Part shown: piece after piece, positions 62,802-64,000 of the stretch
Numbering within the stretch: position 1 is the first letter of the stretch
Layout: each line of letters starts with the position of its first letter
DNA from: Cellulomonas pakistanensis
Lineage (GTDB): Bacteria > Actinomycetota > Actinomycetes > Actinomycetales > Cellulomonadaceae
DNA length: 64,000 bases
Reading direction: 5' to 3'
Assembly (NCBI RefSeq): GCF_016862755.1
Contig: NZ_BONO01000008.1
Coordinates: forward strand, 62,001 to 126,000
Notes under the pieces: model-generated
Told to the model about the DNA's origin: nothing
Database searches by the model: none
Seen by the model: the letters and a program-made list of their open reading frames with translations, nothing else
Program-made: the position numbers and the translations under genes

Positions 62802-63558
62802 CACGCCGGACAGGTCCGTCGAGCGGTCGCAGGGCGGCGGCGAGGTCGCCGCGCCCCGGGTCCGCCCGTACGAGTCGCTGATCCCGAAGCGGAGCCCGGT
62901 CGCCGACGCGCTCGCGCCCGCCGCCGGGTTCGGCGTCACGCTGAAGAACTTCTTCAGCCGGACGGTGACCGAGCAGTACCCCTTCGAGGCCGCCCCGGTG
63001 AAGCCGCGGTTCCACGGCCGGCACCAGCTCAACCGGTACCCGGACGGCCTGGAGAAGTGCATCGGCTGCGAGCTGTGCGCGTGGGCGTGCCCCGCGGACG
63101 CGATCTACGTCGAGGCGTCGGACAACACCCCCGAGAAGCAGATGTCGCCGGGGGAGCGGTTCGGCAGCGTCTACCAGATCAACTACCTGCGCTGCATCTT
63201 CTGCGGGCTGTGCATCGAGGCCTGCCCGACCCGCGCGCTCACCATGACCAACGAGTTCGAGCTCGCCGGCCCGACCCGCGAGGGCCTGATCTTCGAGAAG
63301 CAGGACCTGCTGGCGCCGCTGGCCGAGGGCATGCTCGCCGCGCCGCACCCGATGGTCGAGGGCACGACCGACACCGAGTACTACCGCGGCGAGGTCACCG
63401 GGCCGACCGCGGCGCAGGTCGACTGGGTCGCGGAGCAGCGGCCCGACGACCCGACGCTGGCGGCGGCCCGCCGCAGGGCCGGGACCACCGCCGCGCCCGC
63501 CACGGCGTCCGCCGACGCGCCCGCGCCCACCGGGCCGGTCGGGCGGGAGGCCCGATGA
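62794..63558 (+). CDS. nuoI: NADH-quinone oxidoreductase subunit I
   Basis: A 254-residue ferredoxin-like subunit with clusters N6a and N6b, whose ligands are in [17 protein letters not shown] and [20 protein letters not shown] start at 62794 inside nuoH, with GGAGG upstream. The N-terminal 60 residues and a C-terminal Ala/Pro tail exceed the core domain. Confidence 0.96.
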   Translation: MADTPDRSVERSQGGGEVAAPRVRPYESLIPKRSPVADALAPAAGFGVTLKNFFSRTVTEQYPFEAAPVKPRFHGRHQLNRYPDGLEKCIGCELCAWACPADAIYVEASDNTPEKQMSPGERFGSVYQINYLRCIFCGLCIEACPTRALTMTNEFELAGPTREGLIFEKQDLLAPLAEGMLAAPHPMVEGTTDTEYYRGEVTGPTAAQVDWVAEQRPDDPTLAAARRRAGTTAAPATASADAPAPTGPVGREAR

Positions 63559-64000
63559 CCCCGTCGACCGCCGAGACGGTCCTGTTCTGGGTGCTGGCGC
63601 CGGTCATGGTGCTCGCCGCGTCCGGGCTGCTGCTCACGCGCAAGGCGGTGCACGCCGCCCTGTGCGTCATCACCGTGATGATCTCGCTGGCGTTCCTGTA
63701 CGTGGCCCAGGAGGCGCCGTTCCTCGGCGTCGTCCAGGTGGTCGTCTACACCGGCGCCGTCATGATGCTGTTCCTGTTCGTGCTCATGCTGGTGGGCGTC
63801 GACGCGTCCGACTCCCTGGTCGAGACCCTCCGCGGCCAGCGCTGGGTCGGCTGGCTCGGCGCGCTCGGGCTGGGCGTCGTGCTGGTCGGCGTCGTCGGCC
63901 GCGCGACCTACCCGTCCGCCGTCGGGCTCGCGGAGGCCAACGCCCCCGGCAACCCGACCGGCGTCGCGCGGATCATCTTCGGCCAGCACGTGTTCGGGCT
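63555..64000 (+). CDS. nuoJ: NADH-quinone oxidoreductase subunit J, 5' part
   Basis: About 148 codons are visible before the window ends. Helices [37 protein letters not shown], then [18 protein letters not shown] contain the NuoJ pi-bulge helix pattern (YTGAVMML). It is an antiporter-associated membrane subunit. ATG overlaps the nuoI stop by 4 bp; nuoK to nuoN are expected beyond the edge. Confidence 0.95.
   Translation, partial: MTPSTAETVLFWVLAPVMVLAASGLLLTRKAVHAALCVITVMISLAFLYVAQEAPFLGVVQVVVYTGAVMMLFLFVLMLVGVDASDSLVETLRGQRWVGWLGALGLGVVLVGVVGRATYPSAVGLAEANAPGNPTGVARIIFGQHVFG

Overview
The window is about 75% GC, densely packed, and rich in GTG starts and 1-8 bp start/stop overlaps. It contains an actinobacterial-type respiratory block (menaquinone genes, ResA/CcdA/ResB/CcsB cytochrome c maturation, 14-subunit-type nuo operon, Rex), the small basic ribosomal protein bS22 next to an excisionase-like HTH gene, and LacI-controlled plant-polysaccharide loci. 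Together these point to a high-GC Gram-positive of the Micrococcales, most likely Cellulomonas or a close relative. That identification is inference from gene content and codon style, not from a marker gene.

Layout. 1-5 kb (minus strand): the N-terminus of a CorA-type transporter, a GAF-SpoIIE phosphatase, a ROK regulator and a TrkA/TrkH potassium system. 5-7.2 kb (plus): an AcuC-like deacetylase, a small HTH protein and bS22, closed by a strong hairpin and a 25-bp GC-rich tandem repeat. 7.5-12 kb: a sugar ABC importer (Tat lipoprotein and two permeases) followed by its probable LacI regulator. 12-13.8 kb: a flavin-dependent oxidoreductase and an NAD(P)-binding partner behind a MarR-like operator. 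13.9-21.8 kb: seven glycosyltransferases in three blocks. 21.9-30.2 kb: an arabinan/arabino-oligosaccharide locus, with a DUF624 protein, an intracellular GH43, an ABC importer, a GH51 arabinofuranosidase and a secreted GH43, around a divergent promoter with LacI-type operators. 30.2-34.2 kb: GNAT, HAD phosphatase, glutaredoxin-like protein, Rex, YceI and MarR. 34.3-39.3 kb: phosphatase and the cytochrome c maturation operon. 40.2-51.9 kb: menaquinone synthesis (menA, E, B, C, D, F, G) interrupted by a DUF3048 lipoprotein and an HtrA protease. 52-64 kb: a MenJ-like geranylgeranyl reductase leading nuoA to nuoJ (nuoJ is cut by the window end).

How it fits together. The right half is an electron-transport supercluster: menaquinone is made, possibly saturated by the MenJ-like enzyme, and reduced by complex I. 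A Rex operator sits directly before the menJ-nuo operon, and Rex itself is encoded 20 kb away. The left half imports and degrades plant sugars under LacI-type control.

The most unusual non-coding signal is a family of five dispersed palindromes (arms of about 26 nt, loops of 4-5 nt) in intergenic gaps. Their arms change in concert between copies, so the stem rather than the sequence appears to be kept. Other points worth a second look: all four N7 iron-sulfur ligands are replaced in NuoG; one GTTGA-N4-TCAAC operator is shared by two redox loci; one CAACGATG-core operator is shared by two sugar loci; and several genes have a -10 box 6-7 nt before the start codon, predicting leaderless transcripts. 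No tRNA or rRNA gene, CRISPR array, insertion sequence or prophage gene was seen.
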